A DNA stretch of 64,000 bases from Streptomyces cellulosae. Its GTDB lineage: Bacteria > Actinomycetota > Actinomycetes > Streptomycetales > Streptomycetaceae. The DNA is taken from assembly GCA_014655195.1 (NCBI GenBank), contig BNBH01000003.1:272541-336540 (forward strand). Direction: 5' to 3'. Below the pieces are notes generated by a model. The model was not told the DNA's origin. It made no database searches and saw nothing but the letters and a program-made list of their open reading frames with translations. Of the stretch, positions 1 through 10,072 are shown in pieces. A program made the position numbers and the translations under genes. Every line of letters starts with the position of its first letter. Positions within the stretch are counted from its first letter, which is position 1.

Positions 1-1858
1 CCAGAAAGCACAGAGGGTCGTCCGGTGTGAGGAACCGGCGCTTCTGCTCCTCCTCCTCGACCTCCGAGAGCCGGTAGGGCCGCATGGCGGCATCCTCGTC
101 CTTGGAGTCCTTGACGTGGATGTTGACCTCGGCGGTGATCCGGTCATGTTTCCCGACCTCTGCGAGCACCTGGGACGCCTCGAAGCCGGCCAACAGCTCG
201 TTGATCTTGTCCGTGTAGGCCACGGCCAGCTCACGGTTGTACGCGACGACCTGGGCCTTGAGGCCGTTGCGGTAGGCGCCGGCCAGATAGTGGTCCACGA
301 TGTGCTGGCAGACTTCGTGGATGCGCTCGGGGTTGGCGAATACCGAGGTGAGGCGTCCGAACTTGCGGGACAGGACCTCACGGTCGGGATCGTCGAGGTC
401 GAAGTCATCGGCAAACTGATCGAACTCAGCCTGCAGCGCCTGGTCGTTTATCTCGAAGAGGACCGGATGCGGGTCCAGCATGACCGGGACGGTCGCCTCG
501 TCCTGCAGAGACCGGGACACCGAGTACCGGTGCAGCACCCTGTCCGGGTCGGTCTCCTCGCCGAAGAGGGCGAAGGTATCGGTGGCGAGGTTCCTGACGG
601 GGGTGCCGGTCATGCCGAAGAACTTGGCGTTCGGCAACGCGGCGCGCATCTGCCCGGCCAGGGACTCCTTTTTCGAGGACTGGGTGCGGTGTGCCTCGTC
701 GACCAGCACGATGATGTTGCGCCGGGTCGACAGGTTCTTGCCGGCGTCGGCGAACTTGTGGACGGTCGTGGAGATGACGCCGCGTACGTCGTCGGCCAGC
801 AGGGAGCGCAACTCCTTGCTGGTCGCGGGCTGGCGGAAGTAGGCGTCCCCCATTGCGGAGGTGAACACCCCGGAGGTCTGCCGGACAAGATCGGTCCGGT
901 CCGAGAGCAGGATGATCGTGGGCGACTCGGTGCGGGTATCGGCCAGCAGCAGCGAGGCGGCGAACACCATCAGCAGCGTCTTCCCGCTGCCTTGGTGGTG
1001 CCAGATCAGCCCCTTCCGGCCATCGGCCAGGACGCGCTGGTGGATCAGATGCGCGGCTTCCATCTGGGGGTAGCGGGGCAGGTACTTCTTGTCGGCCCCG
1101 CCCCCGGAGGTGCCGAAGAGGGCGAAGTTGGCGAGCATGTCCAGGATCGTGGCCGGGCTGAGCAGCAGCTCGACGGAGCGCTGCACGTCGGCCTGGCCGG
1201 ACAGGTTCTCGTCGTCGGCAGTGGACCGGAACGGCTGCCACTGGTTCACGGGCGCCCCGGCGGCGCCGAACCGCAGCTTCAGCCCGTCGGAGGCGACGGC
1301 GAAGACGTTGGGGGTGAAGAACCAGGGGTACTCGGTGGCATACACGTCGTTGATCTCGCGGGCAGCGTCGGCCCACCCGGACTTCGCGGTCGGCGACTTC
1401 ACCTCGACCACTACCAGGGGTAGGCCGTTGACCCAGTACACGAGGTCGAACCGGCGAGGCGTCTTGCCGGGAACGGTAATGGTCACCTCGTCCGACACGA
1501 CCAGTGTGTTGGCGGCCGGGTGCTCGAAGTCGATGATCTTCAGGGTGTGCCACACGCCGTCGGTGTCCCGGAACTCCTTGTGCCCGCGCAGCAGGTGCAG
1601 CACCTGCTCGTTGGCCCGCACCAGCCCGCCATCGACGGCGTTGACCGTGGCTATGATCTCCTCGACCACCGCGTCCACGTCGAATCCGTCGATCACCTCA
1701 GGGTTGAGCCGGACGATGGCATCCCGCAGATGGCCGGCGACCACCGTCTGCGTCGTCTCGCGCGGCAGCGACCTGCCCGCTGTGAAGCCCCATCCCATCG
1801 GGAGGGACCACTGGATCATCAGGTTCTGGAATTCACGCTCCCGAACGCCCTTCGCCAC
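1..1858 (-). CDS. hsdR: Type I restriction enzyme R subunit, partial (3' end off window)
   Basis: Motor and nuclease subunit of a type I restriction-modification complex, cutting DNA after ATP-driven translocation. About 619 codons are visible and the C-terminal part lies beyond the left edge. The translated minus strand shows an N-terminal nuclease core (RRFDLVYW followed by VVVEVKS, near residues 135-152), a Walker A HQGSGKT near 285, a DEAH-type box VDEAHRTQ near 388 and TGTPV near 418. The GTG start at 1856-1858 is the first start after the in-frame stop of hsdS, 3 nt away, and is preceded by GGAGG, so it is translated in an operon with hsdS and hsdM. No frameshift is seen in the visible part. 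Confidence 0.93.
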   Translation of the reverse strand, partial: MAKGVREREFQNLMIQWSLPMGWGFTAGRSLPRETTQTVVAGHLRDAIVRLNPEVIDGFDVDAVVEEIIATVNAVDGGLVRANEQVLHLLRGHKEFRDTDGVWHTLKIIDFEHPAANTLVVSDEVTITVPGKTPRRFDLVYWVNGLPLVVVEVKSPTAKSGWADAAREINDVYATEYPWFFTPNVFAVASDGLKLRFGAAGAPVNQWQPFRSTADDENLSGQADVQRSVELLLSPATILDMLANFALFGTSGGGADKKYLPRYPQMEAAHLIHQRVLADGRKGLIWHHQGSGKTLLMVFAASLLLADTRTESPTIILLSDRTDLVRQTSGVFTSAMGDAYFRQPATSKELRSLLADDVRGVISTTVHKFADAGKNLSTRRNIIVLVDEAHRTQSSKKESLAGQMRAALPNAKFFGMTGTPVRNLATDTFALFGEETDPDRVLHRYSVSRSLQDEATVPVMLDPHPVLFEINDQALQAEFDQFADDFDLDDPDREVLSRKFGRLTSVFANPERIHEVCQHIVDHYLAGAYRNGLKAQVVAYNRELAVAYTDKINELLAGFEASQVLAEVGKHDRITAEVNIHVKDSKDEDAAMRPYRLSEVEEEEQKRRFLTPDDPLCFL

Positions 1859-1861
1859 GGC

Positions 1862-3208
1862 TTAGACCTCCAACTCGGCGGACTTGATGTCAATGGTGCG
1901 ATCCAGCAGACCTGACAGCAGGGTGGAATGCACGGCACGCAGCCGGTCAGCCTCGGCGCGCAAGGCCAGGATGTTCGCCTCCAGCGCCCGCAGTTCGGAG
2001 ATCGCCCGATCCTGTTCTTGGGCCGAGGGCATTCCGACCGGCGACTCCATCAGGCGCTTGCGGCTTAGTGTGCGGTTGCGTCCAGCACCGCCGGGAGAGC
2101 AGTTGGCCAGGAGCTGTGTGCCTGTCTTTGTGGAGAAGAAGAGTCGGAAAAACTCGATGTCCCCGCCGTCGAGCCGACGGTAGGACGGGAACCGGTGTGA
2201 TCCGCAGTAGCCCTCGATCTCCGGGGGCACAACGGCGACTGCCCCCTCCCAGGCGAAGACGATGTTGATGACCAGATCGCCGGGCTCGACCCAGAACACC
2301 CTCTTGGACCCCAGAGACTCTCCGGTCACTGCTTCCTTGGTGAACAGCCCACGCCCGTGGGACCTGATCCCAATCTGCCGGTACTCTGCTTCAGGATCGA
2401 CGGTGATCGGGCGTTTGATCTCTTTCAGGACCTCGCCGATCGGCAGCATGTTCGCGGTGGCCGCGTAGTGCGCGAACAATTCTTCCTTGCGCACCCGAAG
2501 CAGGGCATCCAGCGCTCCTGCTTCTTTGTCGAGTGCGGTGATCTGGTCGTCCACCGCACCGATGACCTTGACCTGGGACTTGCGCTCCAGAGCATCGGGC
2601 CAAGGAATCTTCAAGGTCTTCAGCCATCGCACTGCGAGATTGCCGAGCCCGGTGCTACCACTCGCGGACTCGCTCATCAGGTGCTGGATTCGGGGGCTTC
2701 GGAGCACCATATAGAGGTAGTCGCGAGTCTCAGCGTCGTGTGCATCCAGGATGAACTGGAAGGCGGACACTGCTGCTCCGTGGACTTCCTCCGGCGGGAG
2801 GTAGACGTTGCCGATCCGCTTGCGGTTTCCGTTGGTGCGGATCATCACTAGGCTCGTCGGCCCGATGACCTTTGTGCGGGCCGGAAGCCCCGCCACGTAG
2901 GCCAGTTCATTCAGGTCGACGGACCCATCGGGCCTCGTGTTGGTGATCTTCAGGACCGCCAGTGCTCCCTCTGACGGAACCGAGGACTCATCCTTGGCCG
3001 CCCAAGACGGCCCCGAGCCGATTACGGGGCAGAGATCCCCGAGCGCCTTCGTGTCGCTGGCAGCGACATTTGTGAATTCGTCCGTCAGCCCATGCCGGGT
3101 CCGCTCGAGGTGCTCTTGTTGCAGAGGAACTGCCCCGGTGCCCTGAGAGGGAACGGCCACCCCACGAGACTGCAAGTCACCAAGAGCGATTTGCTGCCAG
3201 TCACTCAT
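1862..3208 (-). CDS. hsdS: Type I restriction-modification specificity subunit S
   Basis: DNA-recognition subunit of the type I system, 448 aa, a normal length for a two-target-domain HsdS. Two variable recognition domains (about residues 20-190 and 240-390) are each followed by a helical spacer: one around VKVIGAVDDQITALDKEAGA and a C-terminal one around LRALEANILALRAEADRL. This is the usual TRD-coil-TRD-coil layout. It starts inside the last codons of hsdM (8-nt overlap) and ends 3 nt before hsdR. Recognition sequence cannot be read from the protein. No second hsdS fragment or inverted repeat suggesting phase variation is visible. Confidence 0.9.
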   Translation of the reverse strand: MSDWQQIALGDLQSRGVAVPSQGTGAVPLQQEHLERTRHGLTDEFTNVAASDTKALGDLCPVIGSGPSWAAKDESSVPSEGALAVLKITNTRPDGSVDLNELAYVAGLPARTKVIGPTSLVMIRTNGNRKRIGNVYLPPEEVHGAAVSAFQFILDAHDAETRDYLYMVLRSPRIQHLMSESASGSTGLGNLAVRWLKTLKIPWPDALERKSQVKVIGAVDDQITALDKEAGALDALLRVRKEELFAHYAATANMLPIGEVLKEIKRPITVDPEAEYRQIGIRSHGRGLFTKEAVTGESLGSKRVFWVEPGDLVINIVFAWEGAVAVVPPEIEGYCGSHRFPSYRRLDGGDIEFFRLFFSTKTGTQLLANCSPGGAGRNRTLSRKRLMESPVGMPSAQEQDRAISELRALEANILALRAEADRLRAVHSTLLSGLLDRTIDIKSAELEV

Positions 3209-4772
3209 CGAAGCCCTCGATCCCTGCGGCGGAGAGGACAGCGAGCATGTGCTGCTCGGTCTTCTGACGCTCGGCTCGGGCGAGGTTGTAGGCGTCGATG
3301 AGGGCGCCGAGGTCTTCTTGCTCGGCGTCGGACTGCTTGATGTAGCGGCCGATGTTGAGGTCGTACCCGTTCGCCGCGATCTCCGTGGTGGGGACGAATC
3401 GTGCTGAAAGGCCCCCGTCGTCAGGATCCACCGGGTTGCCGTCGCCGTCGAAGTCCGAGTGGTAGGCGGTCACCGTGTCGGCGATGTCGGCGTCGGTGAG
3501 GATGTTGCGGTTCTTGACCTTGGTGAACCGCTTGGAGGCGTCGATGAACAGCACACCGCCCCGCCGCTCCTCGGCCTTGGTGCCAGGTGCACGGAACACC
3601 AGAATCGCCGTGGGAATGGAAGTCGAGTAGAAGAGGTTCGCAGGCAGGCCAATGACTGCTTCGAGCAGGTCGTCGTCCAGGACGCGCTTGCGGATGGCTG
3701 CTTCCTGGCCGCCTCGGAACAGGACGCCATGGGGTAGGACGACGCCAGCGCGCCCCTTCCTCGGGTCCATGCTGGCGATCATGTGCTGCACGAACGCCCA
3801 GTCCGCCGACGACTGCGGTGCTACTCCGCCGATGGCGCGAGGGTCTTTAGTCCAGGGCTTCCACTTGAGGCTGTAGGGCGGGTTGGCGAGGATTACGTCG
3901 AACCGCGCGATGGTCCCGTCCGGCTGCTTGAAGCGCGGGTCCTTCAGGGTGTCGCCGACCTCGATCTTGAACTGGGTGAGGTTGTGCATGAAGAGGTTCA
4001 TGCGGGCCACACCTGCCGTGTCTGGTACGGCTTCCTGTCCGTTGAGGCTGAGCGTGTAGCCCCGCCCGCCGCGGGACTTCAGGAGGTTCGCGGAGGCGAT
4101 GAGCATGCCGCCGGACCCGCAGGTCGGGTCGTACACCGACTCAAAGCTCTTGGGGTCGAGGATCTCGACGATCAGCTCGACGACCTCGCGTGGGGTGAAG
4201 AACTGGCCGGCGCGAGTGCCGGACCCGTCGGAGAACCGCTTCAGCAGGTACTCGTACGCCCCGCCGAGCACATCATGGGACATGTTGCCCTCGTGCATCT
4301 TCGGGGTGCGGTCCATCGCCTGCATGACCGCCCCCAGCACTTCCTCCGGTAGCACCGCTTCAGAGGTCCAGGTCATGGACCCGAACAGGCGGGAGAACTT
4401 GTCAGGGTTGGCCGTTTCGATGGCCTGCAGGGAGGCGCGGACCCGCTGGCCGAGGCCGGGCTGGGTGATGGTGGCGAGGATGGACGACCACGAGGCGTGA
4501 CGCTCCTGGACGGTGCCGGGGTGGATGAGCGGGATCTCGAACGACTGGTAGTCGCGGTACTCGATCTCGTGAGCTTCCTCGGCGGAGAGACCGTCCAGGT
4601 CCTCGTACGCTGCCATGAACTCCTGGTGTTGGTGCTCCCAAGTATCCGACAGGTACTTCCAGAACATCAGCGGGAACATGACCGAGGCGTACTGCGCTTC
4701 CGGCATTGCCACGCGCAGTTCATCGGCGGCGTCCCACAACCGGTTCTGGATCTCCTGCTGACTCACTGCCAT
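3201..4772 (-). CDS. hsdM: Type I restriction-modification methyltransferase subunit M
   Basis: N6-adenine methyltransferase subunit, 523 aa. The N-terminal helical HsdM domain (from QQEIQNRLWDAADELR) is followed by the SAM-binding motif I DPTCGSGGML near residue 210 and the catalytic motif IV NPPYS near 300. It is the first gene of the hsdM-hsdS-hsdR operon. The ATG is preceded by AAGGA about a dozen bases upstream. Together with HsdS it would act as a maintenance methylase and with HsdR as a nuclease. Base composition is somewhat less GC-biased than the core genes to its right, which fits acquisition by transfer. Confidence 0.93.
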   Translation of the reverse strand: MAVSQQEIQNRLWDAADELRVAMPEAQYASVMFPLMFWKYLSDTWEHQHQEFMAAYEDLDGLSAEEAHEIEYRDYQSFEIPLIHPGTVQERHASWSSILATITQPGLGQRVRASLQAIETANPDKFSRLFGSMTWTSEAVLPEEVLGAVMQAMDRTPKMHEGNMSHDVLGGAYEYLLKRFSDGSGTRAGQFFTPREVVELIVEILDPKSFESVYDPTCGSGGMLIASANLLKSRGGRGYTLSLNGQEAVPDTAGVARMNLFMHNLTQFKIEVGDTLKDPRFKQPDGTIARFDVILANPPYSLKWKPWTKDPRAIGGVAPQSSADWAFVQHMIASMDPRKGRAGVVLPHGVLFRGGQEAAIRKRVLDDDLLEAVIGLPANLFYSTSIPTAILVFRAPGTKAEERRGGVLFIDASKRFTKVKNRNILTDADIADTVTAYHSDFDGDGNPVDPDDGGLSARFVPTTEIAANGYDLNIGRYIKQSDAEQEDLGALIDAYNLARAERQKTEQHMLAVLSAAGIEGFDE

Positions 4773-5421
4773 CAGTTAGGGGTGTCCTTGCTTGTCAAAG
4801 GGTGGCGACCCAAAGGCCGTGGCGTTCCTGCGGGTCACCCTATTTCGGGCAGTCCGGCATGTACACGACGGGTGTCTTACCGGCGGAGCGCCGCCTACCT
4901 GTGCGGGCGACTCGCCAACGATATCCCGCCCCATGGTCCCGGGATGTGGCAAATAACCCCAGAGCGGTCGGCGGCGGCCAGCCCGTAGACCAGCCCGAGC
5001 AATGCCGCTGAGCTACTCGGCCAGGCGCGCGCCATGGTGTCGCGCCCATCAGGGCGCTCCTTCATTGCTGGCGGCAAAGAGCGGGTCTGTGTGGGAGTGA
5101 GGAGCGGGCACGTACGGCGGCGGTACGCCATGGGGCGAGATCCACACTGATCGCCGGGCGCGGGAAGCGCAGGACGAGGCGTCTCGGGTGCGCCGAGAAG
5201 AGGCTGCCTGGAAAGCGGGGGCGGAGGAGCTTGAGACGCCGGTAGACAGGCTTGTCGATCAAGCGCGCCCCGCGCACGAGGAGGAGGCGCCCGACTGTCG
5301 CTGTCGTGGTCGCTGCGGTGAGGCGCTGAAGGAGATCCGGGCCCGTCATCCAGTGACCTGATCCACAGCGGAGCGGGCGTCGAAGTCTGTCCGTGTAAGT
5401 CCACGGCCGTCCGCCCCGCGC

Positions 5422-5444
5422 AACTGAGACCAAAACTGAGACCA
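5422..5444. repeat. Short tandem direct repeat (AACTGAGACCA x2)
   Basis: Two perfect copies of an 11-mer at 12-bp spacing, lying between the restriction-modification block and the tRNA-Ser terminator. It may be an attachment-site or integrase-gene remnant; this is inference from position only. Confidence 0.45.
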
Positions 5445-5452
5445 CGCTACGA

Positions 5453-5487
5453 CGAAGGGTCCGACCGCTGAGCGGTCGGACCCTTCG
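5453..5487 (-). terminator. Hairpin terminator of tRNA-Ser
   Basis: Perfect 16-bp stem (5453-5468 with 5472-5487) and a 3-nt loop, directly downstream of the minus-strand tRNA-Ser. The same CGAAGG...CCTTCG type of hairpin follows other tRNA genes in this window. A short T run lies on the plus-strand side, so it may act in both directions. Confidence 0.75.
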
Positions 5488-5507
5488 TTTGCCCAGGTGG
5501 GCGGCTG

Positions 5508-5592
5508 CGGAGGATACGAGATTCGAACTCGTGAGGGGTTGCCCCCAACACGCTTTCCAAGCGTGCGCCCTAGGCCTCTAGGCGAATCCTCC
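5508..5592 (-). tRNA. tRNA-Ser (anticodon GGA)
   Basis: Class II tRNA of 85 nt. Acceptor strands GGAGGAT and ATCCTCC pair perfectly, the anticodon loop reads CTTGGAAAG-type with GGA, there is an extended variable arm, and the T-loop is TTCGAAT. CCA is not encoded. It borders the restriction-modification block, so its 3' end is a candidate integration site. Confidence 0.95.
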
Positions 5593-5668
5593 GCCGGAAA
5601 CATTACATGACCGAGAGGAGTGCTCGCGAACTCGTTCCCGCCCCGGCGGATGAGGTAGCCTCTGCGTA

Positions 5669-5754
5669 GCCCCTCACGCGGCGCTATCTGACTGAACTCC
5701 CCCAGGGCCGGAAGGCAGCAAGGGTAGGTCGGCTCTGGCGGGTGCGTGGGGGGC
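5669..5754 (+). ncRNA. ffs: Signal recognition particle RNA (small bacterial 4.5S type)
   Basis: The SRP domain IV signature is present: CAGGGCCGGAAGGCAGCA followed by AGGGTAGG, with the GGAA tetraloop side and the asymmetric internal loop bound by Ffh. Terminal strands GCCCCTCACGC (5669-5679) and GCGTGGGGGGC (5744-5754) pair with one G-U, closing the hairpin. Ends are set from this pairing and may be off by a few bases. It lies about 60 nt before dnaX, the usual place for it in Streptomyces. Confidence 0.9.
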
Positions 5755-5811
5755 GCTTGCGTTCTCCGGCGGCCGGTCCGGTTGTCGGCGCTCGCCTATA
5801 ACCTCGTAGGC

Positions 5812-8085
5812 GTGTCGTCTCTCGCGCTGTACCGCCGCTACCGACCCGAGTCCTTCGCCGAGGTCATCGGGCAGGAGCATGTCACCGACCCGCTGCAGCA
5901 GGCGCTGCGGAACAACCGGGTCAATCACGCGTACCTGTTCAGCGGACCCCGCGGCTGCGGCAAGACGACCAGTGCGCGGATCCTCGCGCGGTGCCTGAAC
6001 TGCGAGCAGGGACCCACCCCCACCCCGTGCGGCACCTGCCAGTCCTGCCGCGACCTCGCGCGCAACGGCCCCGGTTCGATCGACGTCATCGAGATCGACG
6101 CCGCGTCCCACGGTGGCGTGGACGACGCCCGTGACCTGCGCGAGAAGGCGTTCTTCGGGCCCGCGTCCAGCCGGTACAAGATCTACATCATCGACGAGGC
6201 CCACATGGTCACGTCGGCCGGCTTCAACGCGCTGCTGAAGGTCGTCGAGGAGCCGCCGGAGCATCTGAAGTTCATCTTCGCGACCACCGAGCCCGAGAAG
6301 GTCATCGGGACGATCCGGTCGCGTACGCACCACTACCCGTTCCGGCTGGTCCCGCCCGGCACGCTCCGCGAGTACCTCGGCGAGGTGTGCCAGAAGGAGG
6401 GCATCGCCGTCGAGGAGGGAGTGCTCCCGCTCGTCGTCCGCGCCGGCGCCGGTTCCGTGCGTGACTCCATGTCCGTGATGGATCAGCTGCTCGCCGGCGC
6501 CGGGGAGGAGGGCGTGACCTATGCCATGGCCACCTCCCTGCTCGGCTACACGGACGGCTCGCTGCTCGACTCCGTCGTCGAGGCCTTCGCCACCGGTGAC
6601 GGCGCCGCCGCCTTCGAGGTCGTCGACCGCGTGATCGAGGGCGGCAACGACCCCCGCCGCTTCGTCGCCGACCTGCTCGAGCGGCTGCGTGACCTCGTCA
6701 TCCTCGCCGCCGTGCCCGACGCCGCCGACAAGGGCCTCATCGACGCCCCCGCCGACGTCCTCGAGCGCATGCAGGCGCAGGCCGGCACATTCGGGCCCGC
6801 CGAGCTCGGCCGCGCCGCCGACATCGTCAACGCCGGTCTCACCGAGATGCGCGGCGCCACCTCGCCGCGGCTCCAGCTGGAGCTGATCTGCGCGCGCGTG
6901 CTGCTTCCCGCCGCGTACGGCGACGAGCGCTCGCTCATGGCACGGCTGGACCGTATCGAGCGCGGGGTGCAGTTCTCGGCGGGCGGTGCGGCGGCGGGTG
7001 TGCCCGCCATGGGGTACGTCCCCGGTCCTGAGGCCCACCAGGGGACCGCCGCTCCGGCTTCGAACCACGTCGTCGAGCCCGGCGGCGGTCCCGCCGCGGC
7101 CCGCGCCGCCGTACGGGCCCAGGGGCAGCCGACGCCCGCGGTCCCCCCTGCACCCACACCTCCTCCGGCTCCGGCTCCGGCCGAGGCGCAGGCGCCCACT
7201 CCGCCCCCGGCCGCCCCCCAGGCACCTGCCACCCCCGCCCCCGGCGCCTGGCCCACCGCCACCCCCGCGGGTGGAGGCGGCGCAGGCGCGGGCCGGCGAC
7301 CCGGCGGCTGGCCCACGGCCGCCTCCGCGGGCGGCGGCGCGAGCAGGCCCGCCCAGTCACCGCAGCCCACCGCCCCGTCGGCCCCCGCGGTTCCGTCCCC
7401 CGCGCCCTCGGCGCCCGCCACGCCGGCCGGGCCTCCCAGCGGCGGAGGCGGCGGCCTTGACCCCCGCATGCTCTGGCCGAACATCCTGGAGACGGTCAAG
7501 AACCGCCGCCGCTTCACCTGGATCCTGCTCAGTCAGAACGCCCAGGTGACCGGCTTCGACGGCACGACCCTCCAGCTCGGCTTCGTGAACGCGGGCGCCC
7601 GCGACAACTTCCTCAGCAGCGGCAGCGAGGACGTGCTGCGTCAGGCGCTGACCGAGCAGTTCAACGTGCAGTGGAAGATCGAGGCGGTCGTCGACCCGTC
7701 CGGCGGTGGCGGCTCCGCCCCGTCCGGCCCGGCGGGCGGCCCGTCGTCCGGCGGCCGCAGCAGCGGAGGCGGCGGCTACGGCGCACCGGCAAGCAGCGGT
7801 GGCTACGGAGCATCCAGCGGCGGCGTCCCCGGTGGTCCCGGCGACACCCGACGCCCCTCCGCCCCCCAGCCGTCCGCCCCCACGTCCCCGTCCCCCGCGC
7901 CCTCCGCACCCGCCCCGGCGGCCCCCTCCCGGCCCGCCGCCCCGGAGCCGCCCCCGCCGGTGTCGCCCGAGGACGACATCCCGGAGGACGACGACCCCGA
8001 CCTCGACGAGTCCGCCCTCTCCGGGCAGGAGCTCCTCGTCCGCGAGCTCGGCGCGACGGTCGTCGAGGAGTTCACGAACGAGTAG
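5812..8085 (+). CDS. dnaX: DNA polymerase III subunit gamma/tau
   Basis: Clamp-loader ATPase subunit, 757 aa from the GTG at 5812. The protein opens [14 protein letters not shown], with Walker A GPRGCGKT at residues 45-52, a zinc-binding cysteine cluster (CLNC then CGTCQSC) and Walker B YIIDEAH. Residues from about 400 to 560 and from 630 to 740 are Pro/Ala/Gly-rich and probably disordered, separated by a folded tau-type domain around [16 protein letters not shown]. Upstream in-frame codons overlap the SRP RNA region and are not used. No clear slippery sequence for a gamma product was seen. Confidence 0.95.
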   Translation: MSSLALYRRYRPESFAEVIGQEHVTDPLQQALRNNRVNHAYLFSGPRGCGKTTSARILARCLNCEQGPTPTPCGTCQSCRDLARNGPGSIDVIEIDAASHGGVDDARDLREKAFFGPASSRYKIYIIDEAHMVTSAGFNALLKVVEEPPEHLKFIFATTEPEKVIGTIRSRTHHYPFRLVPPGTLREYLGEVCQKEGIAVEEGVLPLVVRAGAGSVRDSMSVMDQLLAGAGEEGVTYAMATSLLGYTDGSLLDSVVEAFATGDGAAAFEVVDRVIEGGNDPRRFVADLLERLRDLVILAAVPDAADKGLIDAPADVLERMQAQAGTFGPAELGRAADIVNAGLTEMRGATSPRLQLELICARVLLPAAYGDERSLMARLDRIERGVQFSAGGAAAGVPAMGYVPGPEAHQGTAAPASNHVVEPGGGPAAARAAVRAQGQPTPAVPPAPTPPPAPAPAEAQAPTPPPAAPQAPATPAPGAWPTATPAGGGGAGAGRRPGGWPTAASAGGGASRPAQSPQPTAPSAPAVPSPAPSAPATPAGPPSGGGGGLDPRMLWPNILETVKNRRRFTWILLSQNAQVTGFDGTTLQLGFVNAGARDNFLSSGSEDVLRQALTEQFNVQWKIEAVVDPSGGGGSAPSGPAGGPSSGGRSSGGGGYGAPASSGGYGASSGGVPGGPGDTRRPSAPQPSAPTSPSPAPSAPAPAAPSRPAAPEPPPPVSPEDDIPEDDDPDLDESALSGQELLVRELGATVVEEFTNE

Positions 8086-8099
8086 TCACGACGGGCGGG

Positions 8100-8640
8100 G
8101 ACCCGCCGTCCTGGCCTCAGCCCGGCACCCCGACGTCCGCCCGGCCCCGGCCCCGGCACCCCGGCGTCCGCCCGGCCCCGGCCCCCCGGCATCCCGGCGT
8201 CCGCCCGGCTCCCCCGGCACCCCGGCATCCCGGCGTCCGCCCGGCTCCCCCGGCACCCCGGCGTCCCAGTCCGGACTTCAGCCCCTGGCACCCCGGCGCC
8301 GCTCGCCGGACTCCCGCGCCCGGCACCCCGGCGTCCCCGTCCGGACCTCGCCGCGGTACCCCTGTGCCGCCGTCCGGACAGCTCCTGGCACCCCGGCGCC
8401 GCCGTCCGGACAGCTCCTGGCACCCCGGCGCCGCCATCCGGACTCCCGCACCCGGCACCCCAGGCATCCCCGTCCGGACCTCGCCGCGGTACCCCTGTGC
8501 CGCCGTCCGGACAGCCCCTGGCACCCCGGCGCCGCTCGCCGGACTCCCGCACCCGGCACCCCGGCGTCCCCGTCCCGACCTCGCCTCGGGCATCCCGGCG
8601 CCGCCTCCCGAGCCCAGCTCTCCCCCCCCCGGGGCAACCC
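8100..8640. repeat. GC-rich imperfect repeat tract between dnaX and purD
   Basis: The 660-bp gap is filled by degenerate repeats built on CCCCGGCACCCCGGCGTCC. Early copies are short (8110-8270). A longer unit of over 100 bp, containing CCTCGCCGCGGTACCCCTGT and CCGTCCGGACAGC, is present around 8280-8400 and again around 8420-8540. All three forward frames stay open because of composition, giving spurious Pro/Arg-rich frames. Nothing else (promoter aside, near purD) is recognised in the gap. Confidence 0.7.
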
Positions 8641-8746
8641 CGCGCCCCCTGACCAGCCCCTTTGGAGAAACACACAACCACCCCCACCCCACCCGTTCGG
8701 AAGCCCGCACAAAGACCGCCCGCCGTCTGCCGTTAGGCTGACCCCC

Positions 8747-10000
8747 GTGAAGGTCCTCGTCATCGGCAGCGGCGCCCGCGAACACGCCCTGTGCCACTCC
8801 CTGTCCCTCGACCCCGATGTCACCGCGCTGCACTGCGCGCCCGGCAACGCCGGCATCGCCGAGGTCGCCGAGCTGCACCAGGTCGACGCCCTCGACGGCG
8901 CCGCCGTGTCCGCGCTGGCCCAGCGGCTGGGCGCGGACCTCGTGGTGGTCGGCCCCGAGGCGCCCCTGGTCGCCGGGGTCGCCGACGCCGTGCGCGGGGC
9001 GGGCATCCCCGTCTTCGGCCCCTCCAAGGAGGCCGCGCGGCTCGAGGGCTCCAAGGCCTTCGCCAAGGACGTGATGGCGGCGGCCGGCGTGCCCACCGCC
9101 CGCTCCTACGTCTGCACCACCCCCGACGAGGTCGACGCGGCCCTCAATGCCTTCGGCGCCCCGTACGTCGTGAAGGACGACGGGCTCGCGGCCGGCAAGG
9201 GCGTCGTCGTGACCGACGACGCCGAGGCGGCCCGCGCGCACGCCGCCGGGTGTGAGCGCGTCGTCGTCGAGGAGTTCCTCGACGGCCCCGAGGTCTCCCT
9301 CTTCGCGATCACCGACGGCGAGACCGTCGTGCCCCTCCAGCCCGCGCAGGACTTCAAGCGCGCCCTGGACGGCGACGAGGGCCCGAACACCGGCGGCATG
9401 GGCGCGTACTCCCCGCTGCCCTGGGCCGACCCCAAGCTGGTCGACGAGGTCGTCCAGTCGGTGCTGCAGCCGACCGTGGACGAGATGCGCCGCCGCGGCA
9501 CGCCGTTCTCCGGTCTGCTCTACGCCGGTCTGGCGATCACCTCGCGCGGTGTCCGCGTGATCGAGTTCAACGCCCGGTTCGGCGACCCCGAGACCCAGGT
9601 GGTCCTGGCCCGGCTGAAGACCCCGCTGGCCGGGCTGCTGATGGCCGCCGCCACCGGCAACCTCGCCCACCTCGAGCCGATCCGCTGGAGCGACGACGCC
9701 GCGGTCACCGTGGTCGTCGCCTCGCACAACTACCCCGGCACCCCGCGCACCGGCGACCCCGTCACCGGCCTCGACGAGGTCGCCGCCCAGGACGCCCCGC
9801 ACGCGTACGTCCTGCACGCCGGGACCCGGCTCGAGGGCGACACGGTCGTCAGCGCGGGCGGGCGCGTGCTGTCCGTGACGGCGACCGGCAAGGACCTCAC
9901 CGAGGCCCGCGACCGCGCCTACCGCGCCGTCTCCCGCATCCGCCTCGACGGCTCCCAGCACCGCACGGACATCGCGAAGAAGGCGGCGGAGGACGCGTAA
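8747..10000 (+). CDS. purD: Phosphoribosylamine-glycine ligase (GAR synthetase)
   Basis: Second step of purine synthesis: ATP-dependent joining of glycine to phosphoribosylamine. 417 aa from a GTG at 8747, opening [14 protein letters not shown], the N-terminal nucleotide-like fold of PurD. The ATP-grasp core shows [18 protein letters not shown] and the metal-binding region [17 protein letters not shown]. The open frame continues far upstream through the repeat tract, but PurD homology begins exactly at this GTG. Stand-alone gene, followed by a hairpin. Confidence 0.96.
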   Translation: MKVLVIGSGAREHALCHSLSLDPDVTALHCAPGNAGIAEVAELHQVDALDGAAVSALAQRLGADLVVVGPEAPLVAGVADAVRGAGIPVFGPSKEAARLEGSKAFAKDVMAAAGVPTARSYVCTTPDEVDAALNAFGAPYVVKDDGLAAGKGVVVTDDAEAARAHAAGCERVVVEEFLDGPEVSLFAITDGETVVPLQPAQDFKRALDGDEGPNTGGMGAYSPLPWADPKLVDEVVQSVLQPTVDEMRRRGTPFSGLLYAGLAITSRGVRVIEFNARFGDPETQVVLARLKTPLAGLLMAAATGNLAHLEPIRWSDDAAVTVVVASHNYPGTPRTGDPVTGLDEVAAQDAPHAYVLHAGTRLEGDTVVSAGGRVLSVTATGKDLTEARDRAYRAVSRIRLDGSQHRTDIAKKAAEDA

Positions 10001-10040
10001 GCGGCCCGCACGACGCCCCCGGTCGGCACACGGTCGGCAC

Positions 10041-10072
10041 AGGCCCCGGATCCGCTCCAGGATTCGGGGCCT
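10041..10072 (+). terminator. Hairpin downstream of purD
   Basis: Stem AGGCCCCGGATCC / GGATTCGGGGCCT with one G-U pair, loop of about 6 nt, 40 bp after the purD stop. No T tract, as is common in Streptomyces. Confidence 0.6.

Larger units (their letters stand above)
4773..5507. other. Island edge: decayed, gene-poor DNA between hsdM and tRNA-Ser
   Basis: No convincing complete gene. A plus-strand frame open from 5101 to 5361 encodes a hydrophilic tail ending EIRARHPVT, but it has an in-frame stop just upstream and no good start, so it looks like the 3' remnant of a lost gene. At 5422-5432 and 5434-5444 the 11-mer AACTGAGACCA occurs twice, 12 bp apart. Such short repeats close to a tRNA gene can be traces of integration, but the far end of the element is outside the window, so this cannot be tested here. 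Confidence 0.5.

Noticed and set aside
1862..3208. Phase-variable specificity switching of hsdS
   Set aside because: Only one intact hsdS, no partial copies, inverted repeats or recombinase gene in the visible part.
4895..5445. Minus-strand ORFs of 127-169 codons beside tRNA-Ser
   Set aside because: No ribosome sites or recognisable domains; they overlap one another in different frames and cover the tRNA terminator side.
8100..8640. CRISPR array
   Set aside because: Units are degenerate and contiguous with no unique spacers of uniform length; no cas genes are present in the window.
7706..8746. In-frame N-terminal extension of purD through the repeat tract
   Set aside because: PurD homology begins at the GTG at 8747; the upstream part is Pro/Arg low complexity encoded by intergenic repeats and overlaps dnaX.
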